A stretch of 64,000 nt of DNA, taken from an uncultured Bacteroidota bacterium. Its GTDB lineage: Bacteria > Bacteroidota > Bacteroidia > Flavobacteriales > Flavobacteriaceae. This document shows, one piece after another, positions 33,859 through 43,121 of this stretch. The stretch spans positions 62,001 to 126,000 of the forward strand of contig CABXHU010000003.1 of assembly GCA_902512065.1 (NCBI GenBank), written 5' to 3'. Position 1 is the first letter of the stretch, and each line of letters begins with the position of its first letter. The position numbers and the translations under genes were made by a program. The notes beneath the pieces are model-generated. The model ran no database searches. It saw only the letters and a program-made list of their open reading frames with translations, and was not told where the DNA came from.

Positions 33859-34797
33859 TTAATTAATATGCTTTTGTGCTCTGTATGATGATCTGACTAA
33901 AGCACTACTTTCAACATGTCTAAAACCCATTTTCAATCCAATTTCTTTGTATGATTCAAACTCTTCAGGAGTAATAAATCGTTGAACCTGAAGATGTTTT
34001 TTGCTTGGTTGAAGGTATTGTCCAATAGTTATTACATCAACCTTTGCTTCATTTAACTCATTCATTGTCTCAATTACTTCTTCTTTGAATTCTCCAAGGC
34101 CAAGCATTATGCCAGATTTTGTTCTTCTTTGACCAGCATCTTTTAAATATTTTAAAACTTCTAAACTTCGATCATATTTAGCTTGAATTCTAACTTGTTT
34201 TGTCAATCTTCTTACAGTTTCTATGTTATGTGAAATTACTTCAGGCTCTATATTAACAAGCCTGTCAATATGCTCATGTATTCCCTGAAAGTCAGGAATT
34301 AATGCTTCAATTGTGATTCCAGGGTTATATTCCCTAACTTTTTTAATTGTTTCAACCCATAATTTACTACCCATATCATCTTTTAGATCATCTCTATCAA
34401 CACTAGTTAATACAGCGTGCTTAATTTTCATAATCTGGATTGATTTAGCAACTTTTTCAGGCTCTTCCCAATCTACTGGATCAGGTCTACCCGTTTTAAC
34501 TCCACAAAATTTACATGAACGAGTACAAATATTCCCCAATATCATAAATGTAGCGGTTCCTTCTACCCAACATTCACCCATATTTGGGCAACTTCCTGAC
34601 GTACATATTGTATGTAAATTATACTTGTCTACTAAATTTCTTAATTGGGTATATTTATCTCCTATGGGTAGTTTTACTCTAAGCCATTTAGGCTTAGGCT
34701 GATGCTTAACTTTTTTCTTTGAAAGATCTACTTTATGCCAAGTGGAATTTTCTTTAATTTCAGTCGAATTGCCTGGTATTTTATTTTGCTCTATCAT
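33859..34797 (-). CDS. lipA: Lipoyl synthase
   Basis: LipA inserts two sulfurs into octanoyl groups on lipoate-dependent enzymes using radical SAM chemistry. The ATG at 34797 gives 312 residues; a TTG at 34803 is in frame. The auxiliary cluster motif is CTSGSCPNMGECW and the radical SAM cluster motif is CTRSCKFC. The C-terminal RSSY segment (ALVRSSYRAQKH), whose serine binds the auxiliary cluster, is present. Other family segments include ILGNICTRSCKF and IMLGLGEFKEEV. Confidence 0.97.
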   Translation of the reverse strand: MIEQNKIPGNSTEIKENSTWHKVDLSKKKVKHQPKPKWLRVKLPIGDKYTQLRNLVDKYNLHTICTSGSCPNMGECWVEGTATFMILGNICTRSCKFCGVKTGRPDPVDWEEPEKVAKSIQIMKIKHAVLTSVDRDDLKDDMGSKLWVETIKKVREYNPGITIEALIPDFQGIHEHIDRLVNIEPEVISHNIETVRRLTKQVRIQAKYDRSLEVLKYLKDAGQRRTKSGIMLGLGEFKEEVIETMNELNEAKVDVITIGQYLQPSKKHLQVQRFITPEEFESYKEIGLKMGFRHVESSALVRSSYRAQKHIN

Positions 34798-34830
34798 CAA
34801 CAATGTAAAGATATAAACTATAAATTGAAA

Positions 34831-36057
34831 TTAGATCCCTTTTAGTAAAAACCATATACTAAAGCCTATAAGAAATACGATTCCGAGAATACTTATGATA
34901 TGTAATAATATTGAAGGCCTGTATTGTTTTGGAGTATTTTTACTACTTATCAAAACATAATTTATAATAGCATAAAAGGGAGCTGTTAAAAATGAAAGAA
35001 TTGTAGCAATTTTAATTAATAGCCCCATTTTAGAAGAAAAGACAAAAAATATAAAAATGGTACCAATAGATAATATAGCAAGCCATATTAAGTATCCATG
35101 TTTAAAATTATTATTTAGTAATAGTTTTGTTGTTTTATCCATAGATCTTGGAGACGCATCAAGAGTAGTAATTGTAGTACTTAACATAGCTGTAAATGCA
35201 GCTATTCCAATAATATAATATGACCAATCACCTAGGCTTGATGTATACATTTCAATTAGTTGATTAGAGAATGAGCTTGCAGAGGTGCTAAATGAATCTT
35301 CCCCTCCAAACATAACTAAATAACCTAAAGACATAAAAGCAATACCTAAAATTATAGTTCCTATATAACCTAAATTAAAATCAAATAGTGAAGATTTATA
35401 ATTAAAATCTTTATTAGACTTCTGTTTTTCTAATGACCATAATGAATGCCAAACAGAAATATCCATTGGGGCTGGCATCCAACCCATAAATGCAATAAGA
35501 AAAGCTATTTCAGTTGAAATTTCTGGTAAAATTTGAGAGAAAACAATTTGTTCAGTATTATTATTAAATGCAATTAGAGTTGCTATAATTGTACTGATTG
35601 CTAAAAGAATAATTACATATTTAATTAGTTTATCAAGAACTTTATATTTCCCAAAGAATAATATTACTGAACAGATTGCAATAATAATTATTGTCCATAT
35701 TTCAGTAGTAAAAAGGCCATTGGTTAGTGATGAAGCTAACCCTGCTGTAACTATTGTCACAGCAGTTTGAATGGTAAACATAGTGGCTAGAGTTATTATT
35801 GCATAAGTAATTAGAATACCTCTTCCTAATTTGTTATATCCATCCAGAAGACTTTCTCCAGTTGCAGTTGCATACCTAGGTCCATATTGAAAAAAAGGAT
35901 ATTTAAATAGATTTACAAGGATTAGTGCCCAAAGCAATCCCATTCCAAATTCTGCACCCGCTCTAGTTGATTGAACAAGATGTGAAACTCCAATAGCAGC
36001 TCCAGCAAATAATAAACCTGGTCCTAATTTTTTTAGAAGATTATTAATTTTTTCCAT
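34831..36057 (-). CDS. Nramp-like divalent metal transporter homologue with altered metal motifs
   Basis: The ATG at 36057 gives 408 residues with about eleven hydrophobic segments and the Nramp/LeuT-type layout. The first helix reads GPGLLFAGAAIGVSHLVQS, where classical Nramp has the metal-binding DPGN; the sixth helix reads FMGWMPAPMDISVW where classical members have MPH. So the canonical coordinating Asp, Asn and His are absent and the substrate is uncertain. An upstream ATG at 36108 would add 17 residues lying over the preceding small gene. The start at 36057 overlaps that gene by 14 bases. The family position is from overall resemblance. Confidence 0.8.
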   Translation of the reverse strand: MEKINNLLKKLGPGLLFAGAAIGVSHLVQSTRAGAEFGMGLLWALILVNLFKYPFFQYGPRYATATGESLLDGYNKLGRGILITYAIITLATMFTIQTAVTIVTAGLASSLTNGLFTTEIWTIIIIAICSVILFFGKYKVLDKLIKYVIILLAISTIIATLIAFNNNTEQIVFSQILPEISTEIAFLIAFMGWMPAPMDISVWHSLWSLEKQKSNKDFNYKSSLFDFNLGYIGTIILGIAFMSLGYLVMFGGEDSFSTSASSFSNQLIEMYTSSLGDWSYYIIGIAAFTAMLSTTITTLDASPRSMDKTTKLLLNNNFKHGYLIWLAILSIGTIFIFFVFSSKMGLLIKIATILSFLTAPFYAIINYVLISSKNTPKQYRPSILLHIISILGIVFLIGFSIWFLLKGI

Positions 36058-36241
36058 TACAATCTTCGAATTGATCTGGAGTTTTTCCACAGAACCCACA
36101 TGGTTCATTAGACTTGTTTAATAATGGATTTTGACTAGCACAAGTTCCAGCAAATTCTCCATCTTTTTTTGCCCATAGTTTAATTGAAATTCCTAGAACA
36201 CAAAATCCTAAAACAATTATAGTAATAAGGGCTAATTTCAT
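36044..36241 (-). CDS. Small single-helix membrane or exported protein with four conserved-looking cysteines
   Basis: The 65 residues start with one hydrophobic helix (about 2-22) and continue with a short polar domain holding C34, C48, C51 and C61 (GTCASQNP, EPCGFCGKTPDQFEDC). The spacing could hold a metal ion or two disulfides. I recall similar small proteins annotated only as membrane or secreted proteins in flavobacteria. It overlaps the start of the Nramp-like gene by 14 bases, so the two are likely cotranslated. A metal-linked role would fit this neighbour but is inference. Confidence 0.75.
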   Translation of the reverse strand: MKLALITIIVLGFCVLGISIKLWAKKDGEFAGTCASQNPLLNKSNEPCGFCGKTPDQFEDCNGKN

Positions 36242-36245
36242 ATAG

Positions 36246-36253
36246 CAAAGATA
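36246..36253 (-). promoter_or_regulatory. Bacteroidetes -7 box abutting the small cysteine-rich gene
   Basis: On the minus strand this is TATCTTTG and ends four bases before the ATG at 36241, the same geometry as at tatA. A leaderless transcript is implied. Confidence 0.4.
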
Positions 36254-36259
36254 GATTTT

Positions 36260-37267
36260 TTATATAATATTTACTTCAGCTTCCAAGTCTATGTTAAAAA
36301 TTAATTTAACAGCTTTTTGAATGCTAATGGACAGGTTTAATATATCACTTCCTCTAGCAGATTTGTAGTTAACTAAAACTAATGCTTGATCTTTGTGCAC
36401 TCCATAATCGCCATAGGTTTTAGCTTTAAAACCTGCTTTTTCTATTAACCATGCTGCAGGTATTTTGTAGTTATTCTTATCAACAGTATAGAATGGGATA
36501 CTTTTAAAATTAGATTTTAGCTCTTCAATTTTATTTTTAGAAACAATAGGGTTTTTAAAGAAACTACCACTATTTCCTATTTTTTTAGGGTCTGGCAATT
36601 TTTCTTTTCTAATATTAATAACTGCATTTGAGATATCATATATAGTTGGTTGTTTTATGTTTAAGTTACTAAGCTCTTCCTGAATTCCTTTATAACTCAT
36701 ATTTAAATTATGTTCCTTGTTGGTTAATTTTAGTTTAATACTAATTATTATATAACCATTATTTTTTTTAAAAAATGATGTTCTATATCCAAATTCACAA
36801 GCTTTTTTATCAAATGTTTTTATTTCTCTAGTTTCTTTATTAATTGCATCACATGAAATAAATACATCTTTTAATTCAACCCCATACGCTCCAATATTTT
36901 GAATTGGTGCTGCACCAACACTTCCTGGAATTAGAGATAAATTCTCAATGCCTCCTAGACCTTTTTTTAAGCACCATAATACAAGTGAATGCCAATTCTC
37001 ACCAGCATATGCTATTACTTCAGTAACATTATTTGATTTGACCTCCTGATGTATTCCATTAATATTTATATGAATTACTAATCCCTTGATGTCCTTAGTA
37101 ATTAACAGATTACTTCCCTCACCAAGAATATATTTTTCTTTGTATTCTTTTAAATTTAATGCCTTAGTTAGATCTTCTAGACTTTCCACAGAAACATAAT
37201 TATCTGCTATAGCATTAATATTAAAACTATTAAATTTTTTAAGGGAAAAGTTTGTTAGAATTTTCAT
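36260..37267 (-). CDS. murB: UDP-N-acetylenolpyruvoylglucosamine reductase
   Basis: MurB reduces UDP-GlcNAc enolpyruvate to UDP-MurNAc with NADPH and FAD, early in peptidoglycan synthesis. The 335 residues fit the type I (E. coli-like) enzyme. Visible are the N-terminal NTFxIxA-like segment (FNSFNINAIAD), ILGEGSNLLI, GIENLSLIPGSVGAAPIQNIGAYG, YRTSFFKK, and GNSGSFFKNPIV with the catalytic serine. AWLIEKAGFK follows. The start shares one base with the preceding aminotransferase stop. Confidence 0.96.
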   Translation of the reverse strand: MKILTNFSLKKFNSFNINAIADNYVSVESLEDLTKALNLKEYKEKYILGEGSNLLITKDIKGLVIHININGIHQEVKSNNVTEVIAYAGENWHSLVLWCLKKGLGGIENLSLIPGSVGAAPIQNIGAYGVELKDVFISCDAINKETREIKTFDKKACEFGYRTSFFKKNNGYIIISIKLKLTNKEHNLNMSYKGIQEELSNLNIKQPTIYDISNAVINIRKEKLPDPKKIGNSGSFFKNPIVSKNKIEELKSNFKSIPFYTVDKNNYKIPAAWLIEKAGFKAKTYGDYGVHKDQALVLVNYKSARGSDILNLSISIQKAVKLIFNIDLEAEVNII

Positions 37268-38457
37268 TAATTCCTGTATTGAATTAATGCTTCCTTTATA
37301 ATATTTGTAGCAGAAATTAAGTCTTTCTCATTAAGCACGTAGGCAATTCTTATTTGATTTTTACCAGTATCTATTGAAGAGTAAAAGCCTTCAGCTGGTG
37401 CAACCATAACAGTTTCATTATTAAGTGAGAAATTTTTAAGAAGCCAACTTGCAAAATTATTAGCATCATCTACTGGAAGTTCAACAATACAATAAAAAGC
37501 TCCTTTAGGAACAGACACTTTGATTCCTGGGATTTCTCTCAGTTTTTTAATTAGAACATCTCTTCTTTTTTTATACTCTTCAATTACATCGTCAAAATAT
37601 TTTTCGGGAGTTTCTAGTGCTGCTAAACTCGCAATTTGGGCAAAAGTAGGAGGAGATAGTCTTGCTTGAGCAAATTTTAAGACTGTTTTAATTAGTTCTT
37701 TATTTTTTGATACAACACACCCTATTCTAGCACCACACATACTATATCTTTTTGAAACAGAATCAATCATTATTGCATTTTGATCGATTGATTCTTCTTC
37801 CATTATTGAATAGTGTTTATAGCCGTCATATGTGAATTCTCTATAAACTTCATCTGCAATAAGAAATAAATCATATTCTCTAACAATTTCAACTAATTTT
37901 TTAATTTCTTCTTTAGAATACAAATATCCTGTTGGATTATTTGGATTACAAATAAGTATTGCTTTAGTTTTTGGTGTTATTAATTTTTTGAACTCACTAA
38001 TTTTTGGTAATGAAAAATTATCTTCAATTGATGAAGTGATTGGTAAAATTTTAATCCCATTTGCAACTGAAAACCCATTATAATTAGCGTAGAATGGTTC
38101 CGGGATAATTATTTCATCTCCAGGATCCATAATACTGCCCAATGTGAAGAATAATGCTTCACTTGCACCACTAGTAACAATTATATCATTTTGTTTTACT
38201 GATATATTTTTTTTTGAATAATACTGCGCTAATTTACTTCTGTAATTGTCTGAGCCTTCAGATCTGCTATAAGCTAGTATTTTAATATCTGAATTTTTGA
38301 CTGCATCAATAGCTTGGGTAGGTGTTTCTATATCAGGTTGGCCAATATTTAACTTAAATACTTTAATGCCTCTTTTTTTAGCATCTTCTGCATATGGCAC
38401 CAATTTTCTAATTGGAGATTCAGGCATTGATTTTCCTTTTATAGAAATATTTGGCAT
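37267..38457 (-). CDS. Class I/II pyridoxal-phosphate aminotransferase
   Basis: The 396-residue enzyme is a fold-type I aminotransferase. Typical segments are KLNIGQPDIETP, TSGASEALFFTLG, CNPNNPTGYLYS, LIADEVYREFTY and the cofactor lysine in DSVSKRYSMCGARIG. It is distinct from the enzyme at 4563-5750 and closer to broad-specificity aspartate or aromatic aminotransferases. The substrate is not certain. It overlaps murB by one base. Confidence 0.88.
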   Translation of the reverse strand: MPNISIKGKSMPESPIRKLVPYAEDAKKRGIKVFKLNIGQPDIETPTQAIDAVKNSDIKILAYSRSEGSDNYRSKLAQYYSKKNISVKQNDIIVTSGASEALFFTLGSIMDPGDEIIIPEPFYANYNGFSVANGIKILPITSSIEDNFSLPKISEFKKLITPKTKAILICNPNNPTGYLYSKEEIKKLVEIVREYDLFLIADEVYREFTYDGYKHYSIMEEESIDQNAIMIDSVSKRYSMCGARIGCVVSKNKELIKTVLKFAQARLSPPTFAQIASLAALETPEKYFDDVIEEYKKRRDVLIKKLREIPGIKVSVPKGAFYCIVELPVDDANNFASWLLKNFSLNNETVMVAPAEGFYSSIDTGKNQIRIAYVLNEKDLISATNIIKEALIQYRN

Positions 38458-38496
38458 TTAAATAATTTTATACTAGTTATTAATTTGAAAAAAGTA

Positions 38497-38928
38497 TTAA
38501 TATCCTTCTTCAAGCAGACTTTTAGATTTTTTTTCTAAGCCATTCTCGCTAGCTTTGTTGGTCACTTTTCCTGAAATTTTTAATATTACTGTAGGTGTTT
38601 CGGCATTAGAGCTAACCATTATAGATTTTCTTATAAATCCAACTCGATTTGTATCATATTTTACCTGTATTTTTTCAGTTTCACCAGGAAGAATAGGTTT
38701 ATTAGGCTTCTTTGGAATTGTGCAACCACATGTGGATTTTACGTTTGTAATTATTAATGGTGAGTCACCATCATTAGTAAATATGAAATCTCTAACTCCG
38801 TTTGAGCCTTTTTCAATTATTCCATAATCTATTTCTGTTGTTACAAAATTAATTATAGCAGTTTTATCTTGAGAAAATAAATTAAAATTAAGAGCTATAA
38901 CACAAACAATAAATAATATTTTTTTCAT
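38497..38928 (-). CDS. Exported DUF1573 protein
   Basis: The 143 residues have a signal peptide (about 1-19) and one DUF1573 immunoglobulin-like domain. Characteristic segments are DYGIIEKGSNGVRDFIFTN, PLIITNVKSTCGCTIP with the family CGC, and PGETEKIQVKYDTN. The role of this domain is not established; it is very common in Bacteroidetes envelope proteins. It lies upstream of the aminotransferase and murB on the same strand and is divergent from valS. Confidence 0.9.
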   Translation of the reverse strand: MKKILFIVCVIALNFNLFSQDKTAIINFVTTEIDYGIIEKGSNGVRDFIFTNDGDSPLIITNVKSTCGCTIPKKPNKPILPGETEKIQVKYDTNRVGFIRKSIMVSSNAETPTVILKISGKVTNKASENGLEKKSKSLLEEGY

Positions 38929-38992
38929 TATGTTTAGTTAAAAAATTAGGCAGATAAATATAATTATAATTACTCAGATAAAGAAATATGAG

Positions 38993-39000
38993 TATTTTTG
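38993..39000 (+). promoter_or_regulatory. Bacteroidetes -7 box for valS
   Basis: TATTTTTG matches TAnnTTTG, with 22 bases between it and the valS ATG. I see no -33 TTG at the usual distance. Confidence 0.45.
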
Positions 39001-39022
39001 TATTCAATCTTAAACAGATCTA

Positions 39023-41656
39023 ATGAGTATCAGTTCGAACTATAATTTTAATGATATTGAAGATAGGTGGTATTCATATTGGATTAAGAATAAATATTTT
39101 CATTCCAAACCTGATGATCGAGAACCATATACTATAGTAATTCCCCCGCCTAATATTACTGGAATCCTACATATGGGACATATGCTAAATAATACAATTC
39201 AAGATATTTTAATAAGAAGAGCTAGGCTATTAAATAAAAATGCTTGTTGGATCCCTGGGACGGATCATGCATCTATTGCCACTGAAGCAAAAGTAGTGGA
39301 GAGTTTAAATGAGAGAGGTATAGAAAAAAACAAAATATCTCGTGAAGAGTTTATAAAACATGCATGGGATTGGAAGGAGAAGTATGGTGGAATTATTTTA
39401 GAGCAATTGAAAAAAATTGGATGTTCATGTGATTGGGATAGGACAAAGTTTACCCTTGATGAAAATATGAATAAATCAGTAATTGCTGTTTTCATGAATC
39501 TTTATAACAAGGGGCTTATTTACCGTGGATATAGAATGGTAAACTGGGATCCTAAAGCAAAAACTACTCTTTCAGATGAAGAAGTAAATTATATAGAAAA
39601 GAAGGATTTTCTTTATTATGTTAAGTATAAAATTGAGGGTGAAAAGGATTATTTAACTATTGCGACAACAAGACCTGAAACAATTTTAGGAGACTCAGCT
39701 ATATGTGTAAACCCTAACGATAAGAGATATAAAAATTTAAAAGGAAAAAATGTAATAGTGCCTATAGCAGAAAGAAAAGTTCCAATTATTTTTGACAATT
39801 ATGTTGATATTGAATATGGAACAGGGTGTTTGAAAGTAACTCCAGCACATGATATTAATGACAAATCTATTGGAGACAGGCATGACCTGCAATTTATAGA
39901 TATATTTAATGAGGATGCTACATTAAATGATTATGGACTTCATCATAAAGGTAAAGATCGATTTAAAGCAAGAGAAGATATTATAATTGAGCTTGATAAT
40001 TTAGGTATTTTAGATAAGAAAGAAGAAATTATTCACAATGTTGGAATAAGTGAAAGAACAAATGAAATTATAGAACCAAAATTTAGCCATCAATGGTTTT
40101 TAAAAATGGATGATTTAGTCAAACCTGCAATAAATTCCGTTTTAATCAATAATGAAATTAATCTATATCCAAATAAATTTGACAAAACTTTTAGAAATTG
40201 GATGGAAAACATAAGAGACTGGAATATATCAAGACAGCTTTATTGGGGTCATCAAATTCCTGCCTATTTTTATGGCAATGAAAAAAACGATTTTGTAGTT
40301 GCTAAAGACATTAATGCAGCTCTTGATTTAGCTAAAGAAAAATCAGGAAATAAAAATTTAACAAAAGACAATTTAAGACAAGAAGAAGATGTCTTAGACA
40401 CTTGGTTTTCTTCATGGTTATGGCCTATTAGTGTTTTCGATGGAATAAATAATCCAGAAAATGAAGATTTTAAATATTATTATCCAACTTCAGATTTAGT
40501 TACAGGGCCAGACATACTTTTCTTTTGGGTTTCTCGTATGATTATGGCAGGATATGAATTTAAAAAAGAGAAACCATTTAAGAATGTTTATTTTACTGGT
40601 ATAGTCCGAGATAAGCAAAGAAGAAAAATGAGCAAATCATTAGGTAATTCGCCTGATGCATTGAAGCTAATTTCTGAATATGGGGCAGATTCAGTAAGAG
40701 TAGGCTTAATGTTAAGTTCCTCTGCAGGAAATGATTTGTTGTTTGATGAATCTTTATGCAGCCAGGGTAGATCTTTTGCAAATAAAATTTGGAATTCATA
40801 TAGGCTAATTGATGGTTGGGATATAAAAGATATAAATCAACCTGAATATTGTTCTGTTGCATTAAACTGGTATGAGAATAAATTCCAATTAATATTATCT
40901 CAAATTAATGACCACTTTGATAAGTTTAGAATTAGTGACGCCTTAATGTGTGTATATAAGTTAATATGGGATGATTTTTGTTCTGTTTTACTAGAAATTC
41001 TTAAACCTAAATTTTCAAAACCAATTGACAAAAAAACACATGAATCTCTGATTATGATTTTTGAAAATAATTTAAAACTCTTGCACCCATTTATGCCATT
41101 TATTTCAGAAGAATTATGGCAATCAATTAGCGAAAGAAAAGTGGATCAGGCTTTAGTTATTTCGAAATGGCCAATAGCTGAAGAATATGACGCTTTAATT
41201 ATTGAAGATTTTAAATTTATTTCTGATGTTATAACATCTGTTAGATCATTAAGAAAAAAACACAATATTTCTTTTAAAGAATCTATAGAGCTAAGTGTAT
41301 TAAATAAAGAAAATATAACTGATAGATATGATTCAATCATTGTAAAATTATGCAATATTAGTTCTTTATTGTATGTAGATGGTGAAGTGAATGATGCAAT
41401 ATCATTTAGGGTGAAAACTAATACATATTATGTTCCATTATCTAGCGAGGTCAATATTGAGGATGAAATATTAAAGTTAGAAAACGAGTTAAGTTACAAT
41501 ATTGGTTTTCTAAATTCAGTTGACAAGAAATTATCAAATAAGAAGTTTGTAAAAAATGCTCCTGAAAAAGTAATTGAGATTGAAAGGAAGAAAAAATCTG
41601 ATGCAATAGCCAAGATTGATTTACTTAAAGAAAGTGTTAAAAAATTAAAGAGCTAA
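39023..41656 (+). CDS. valS: Valyl-tRNA synthetase
   Basis: ValS charges tRNA-Val. The 877 residues match the family. The class I signatures are PPPNITGILHMGHM (HIGH as HMGH) and KMSKSLGNSPD. The editing domain includes ATTRPETILGD, and the tRNA-binding half has NISRQLYWGHQIP, DVLDTWFSSWLWP and WVSRMIMAG. The C-terminus ends in the valine-specific coiled-coil arm (about 805-877). The stop overlaps the convergent psd stop by four bases. Confidence 0.98.
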   Translation: MSISSNYNFNDIEDRWYSYWIKNKYFHSKPDDREPYTIVIPPPNITGILHMGHMLNNTIQDILIRRARLLNKNACWIPGTDHASIATEAKVVESLNERGIEKNKISREEFIKHAWDWKEKYGGIILEQLKKIGCSCDWDRTKFTLDENMNKSVIAVFMNLYNKGLIYRGYRMVNWDPKAKTTLSDEEVNYIEKKDFLYYVKYKIEGEKDYLTIATTRPETILGDSAICVNPNDKRYKNLKGKNVIVPIAERKVPIIFDNYVDIEYGTGCLKVTPAHDINDKSIGDRHDLQFIDIFNEDATLNDYGLHHKGKDRFKAREDIIIELDNLGILDKKEEIIHNVGISERTNEIIEPKFSHQWFLKMDDLVKPAINSVLINNEINLYPNKFDKTFRNWMENIRDWNISRQLYWGHQIPAYFYGNEKNDFVVAKDINAALDLAKEKSGNKNLTKDNLRQEEDVLDTWFSSWLWPISVFDGINNPENEDFKYYYPTSDLVTGPDILFFWVSRMIMAGYEFKKEKPFKNVYFTGIVRDKQRRKMSKSLGNSPDALKLISEYGADSVRVGLMLSSSAGNDLLFDESLCSQGRSFANKIWNSYRLIDGWDIKDINQPEYCSVALNWYENKFQLILSQINDHFDKFRISDALMCVYKLIWDDFCSVLLEILKPKFSKPIDKKTHESLIMIFENNLKLLHPFMPFISEELWQSISERKVDQALVISKWPIAEEYDALIIEDFKFISDVITSVRSLRKKHNISFKESIELSVLNKENITDRYDSIIVKLCNISSLLYVDGEVNDAISFRVKTNTYYVPLSSEVNIEDEILKLENELSYNIGFLNSVDKKLSNKKFVKNAPEKVIEIERKKKSDAIAKIDLLKESVKKLKS

Positions 41657-42297
41657 TTTTCAGTAATTACCGTTATGCCTCCTTTAACTTTTTGATTTAT
41701 TTTAACATTTACTTTTGTTTCTAAAGGAAGAAAAAGATCAATTCTAGATCCAAATTTAATAAAACCGGCATCTTCTCCTTGAATTACATTTTTAGATTCT
41801 TTTGCATAGTTTACAATTCTTCTAGCAACTGCTCCAGCTATTTGACGATAGAGTATTTTTCCAAAAATTTGATTTTCAATTACAATAGTTGTTCTTTCAT
41901 TTTTTGTACTTGATTTAGGATGCCATGCTACTAAATATCTTCCAGGATGATATTTAGAAAAAACAACTTTTCCACTTATTGGGTAACGAGTTACATGAAC
42001 GTTTAACGGAGACATAAATATGCTGACTTGAAGTCTTTCGTCTTTAAAAAATTCAGGCTCATATACTTTCTCAATTATTACAATTTTTCCATCAACAGGG
42101 GATAAAATATAATTTTTATTAGAATTAATCTCAAATTTAGGATTTCTAAAAAATTGAAGAATTAATACAAAAACAATCAATAAAAATATTTTTATAGCTA
42201 AATCATATTTGATTGCATAATGATCAAGACCTAGAATAATTAAAACTATAATTATAAAAGAAATAATAATTATAGTATAGCCCTCTTTATGAAACAT
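41653..42297 (-). CDS. psd: Phosphatidylserine decarboxylase (short archaeal-type)
   Basis: Psd converts phosphatidylserine to phosphatidylethanolamine. The 214-residue protein is the short form: two N-terminal hydrophobic segments (about 7-50), then SPVDGKIVII, FMSPLNVHVTRYPISG, and the self-cleavage site in FGSRIDLFLP, where the serine becomes the pyruvoyl group. The start overlaps the cdsA end by 11 bases, so two consecutive steps of phospholipid synthesis are in one unit. Confidence 0.94.
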   Translation of the reverse strand: MFHKEGYTIIIISFIIIVLIILGLDHYAIKYDLAIKIFLLIVFVLILQFFRNPKFEINSNKNYILSPVDGKIVIIEKVYEPEFFKDERLQVSIFMSPLNVHVTRYPISGKVVFSKYHPGRYLVAWHPKSSTKNERTTIVIENQIFGKILYRQIAGAVARRIVNYAKESKNVIQGEDAGFIKFGSRIDLFLPLETKVNVKINQKVKGGITVITEN

Positions 42298-43120
42298 CAG
42301 AAATAATTATTAGAAATAAGTAAATAAAGGGGCTTGCAAACATTATGCTATCAAGCCTATCTAACAGACCTCCATGGCCAGGCATAATTATACCACTATC
42401 TTTTACTAGAGATTTTCGTTTATACTTAGATTCAACCAGATCTCCTATTGTCCCAAAAACACTGATTATAATAGAAATAATAAGCCAATTAGTAAAGCTT
42501 AATTCATATAGATATTTAGAAATAGGAATACTGCAAATAGTACAAAATAATAATCCGCCAAGAAAACCTTCTACAGTTTTATTAGGAGATACATTTATAA
42601 ATAATTTTTGCTTTCCAATACTAGTTCCTACAAGATAAGCAAAGGTGTCATTTACCCAAACAAGAATGAAACAGCCTAGGATTAGATTAGGATTAAACTC
42701 ATTATTATAGTTTCCAATTAGAAAAATAAAAATGAATGAACTGGATATATAAAATATTGAGTTTATATATTTTTTTGTTAGAAACTCAGGTAAATCTTTA
42801 ACTACAAACAGGTCTCTCATTGCAAATAGAAGAACAAAAATTGAAAAGGCCAGTAATATTTGTATAGCTTCATTAAAAAATGAGTTAATTATATCTAAAG
42901 AATTAAAATAATAACTATAGTATGAAAAGAAACCAAATAAAAATGTAAATGCTATATATGGAGTAACCCCCTTTTGTTTAATTAATCTGTTAAATTCAGC
43001 ATGAGAAATTAATCCAAATACAAATATTAAAATAGTAAAGGATAAGAATGACTTTAGTGAAAGCAAAAATAACAATGCATATATAAAGCCAGTAATTGAT
43101 CTTTTATGAATTTCTTTCAA
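42287..43120 (-). CDS. cdsA: Phosphatidate cytidylyltransferase
   Basis: CdsA makes CDP-diacylglycerol at the inner membrane. The 277 residues form about eight hydrophobic segments and end in the family signature GTIGDLVESKYKR..KDSGIIMPGHGGLLDRLDS, where the acidic residues bind metal and substrate. The codon at 43120 is TTG, and no ATG lies in frame between the preceding in-frame stop and the conserved N-terminus (KEIHKRSITGF). TTG is therefore the probable start, two bases past the LUD gene stop. Confidence 0.94.
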   Translation of the reverse strand: MKEIHKRSITGFIYALLFLLSLKSFLSFTILIFVFGLISHAEFNRLIKQKGVTPYIAFTFLFGFFSYYSYYFNSLDIINSFFNEAIQILLAFSIFVLLFAMRDLFVVKDLPEFLTKKYINSIFYISSSFIFIFLIGNYNNEFNPNLILGCFILVWVNDTFAYLVGTSIGKQKLFINVSPNKTVEGFLGGLLFCTICSIPISKYLYELSFTNWLIISIIISVFGTIGDLVESKYKRKSLVKDSGIIMPGHGGLLDRLDSIMFASPFIYLFLIIISDVS

Positions 43121-43121
43121 T

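Noticed and set aside
36058-36108. Upstream ATG at 36108 for the Nramp-like gene
   Set aside because: It would overlap the small cysteine gene by 65 bases and add residues before the conserved start of helix 1.
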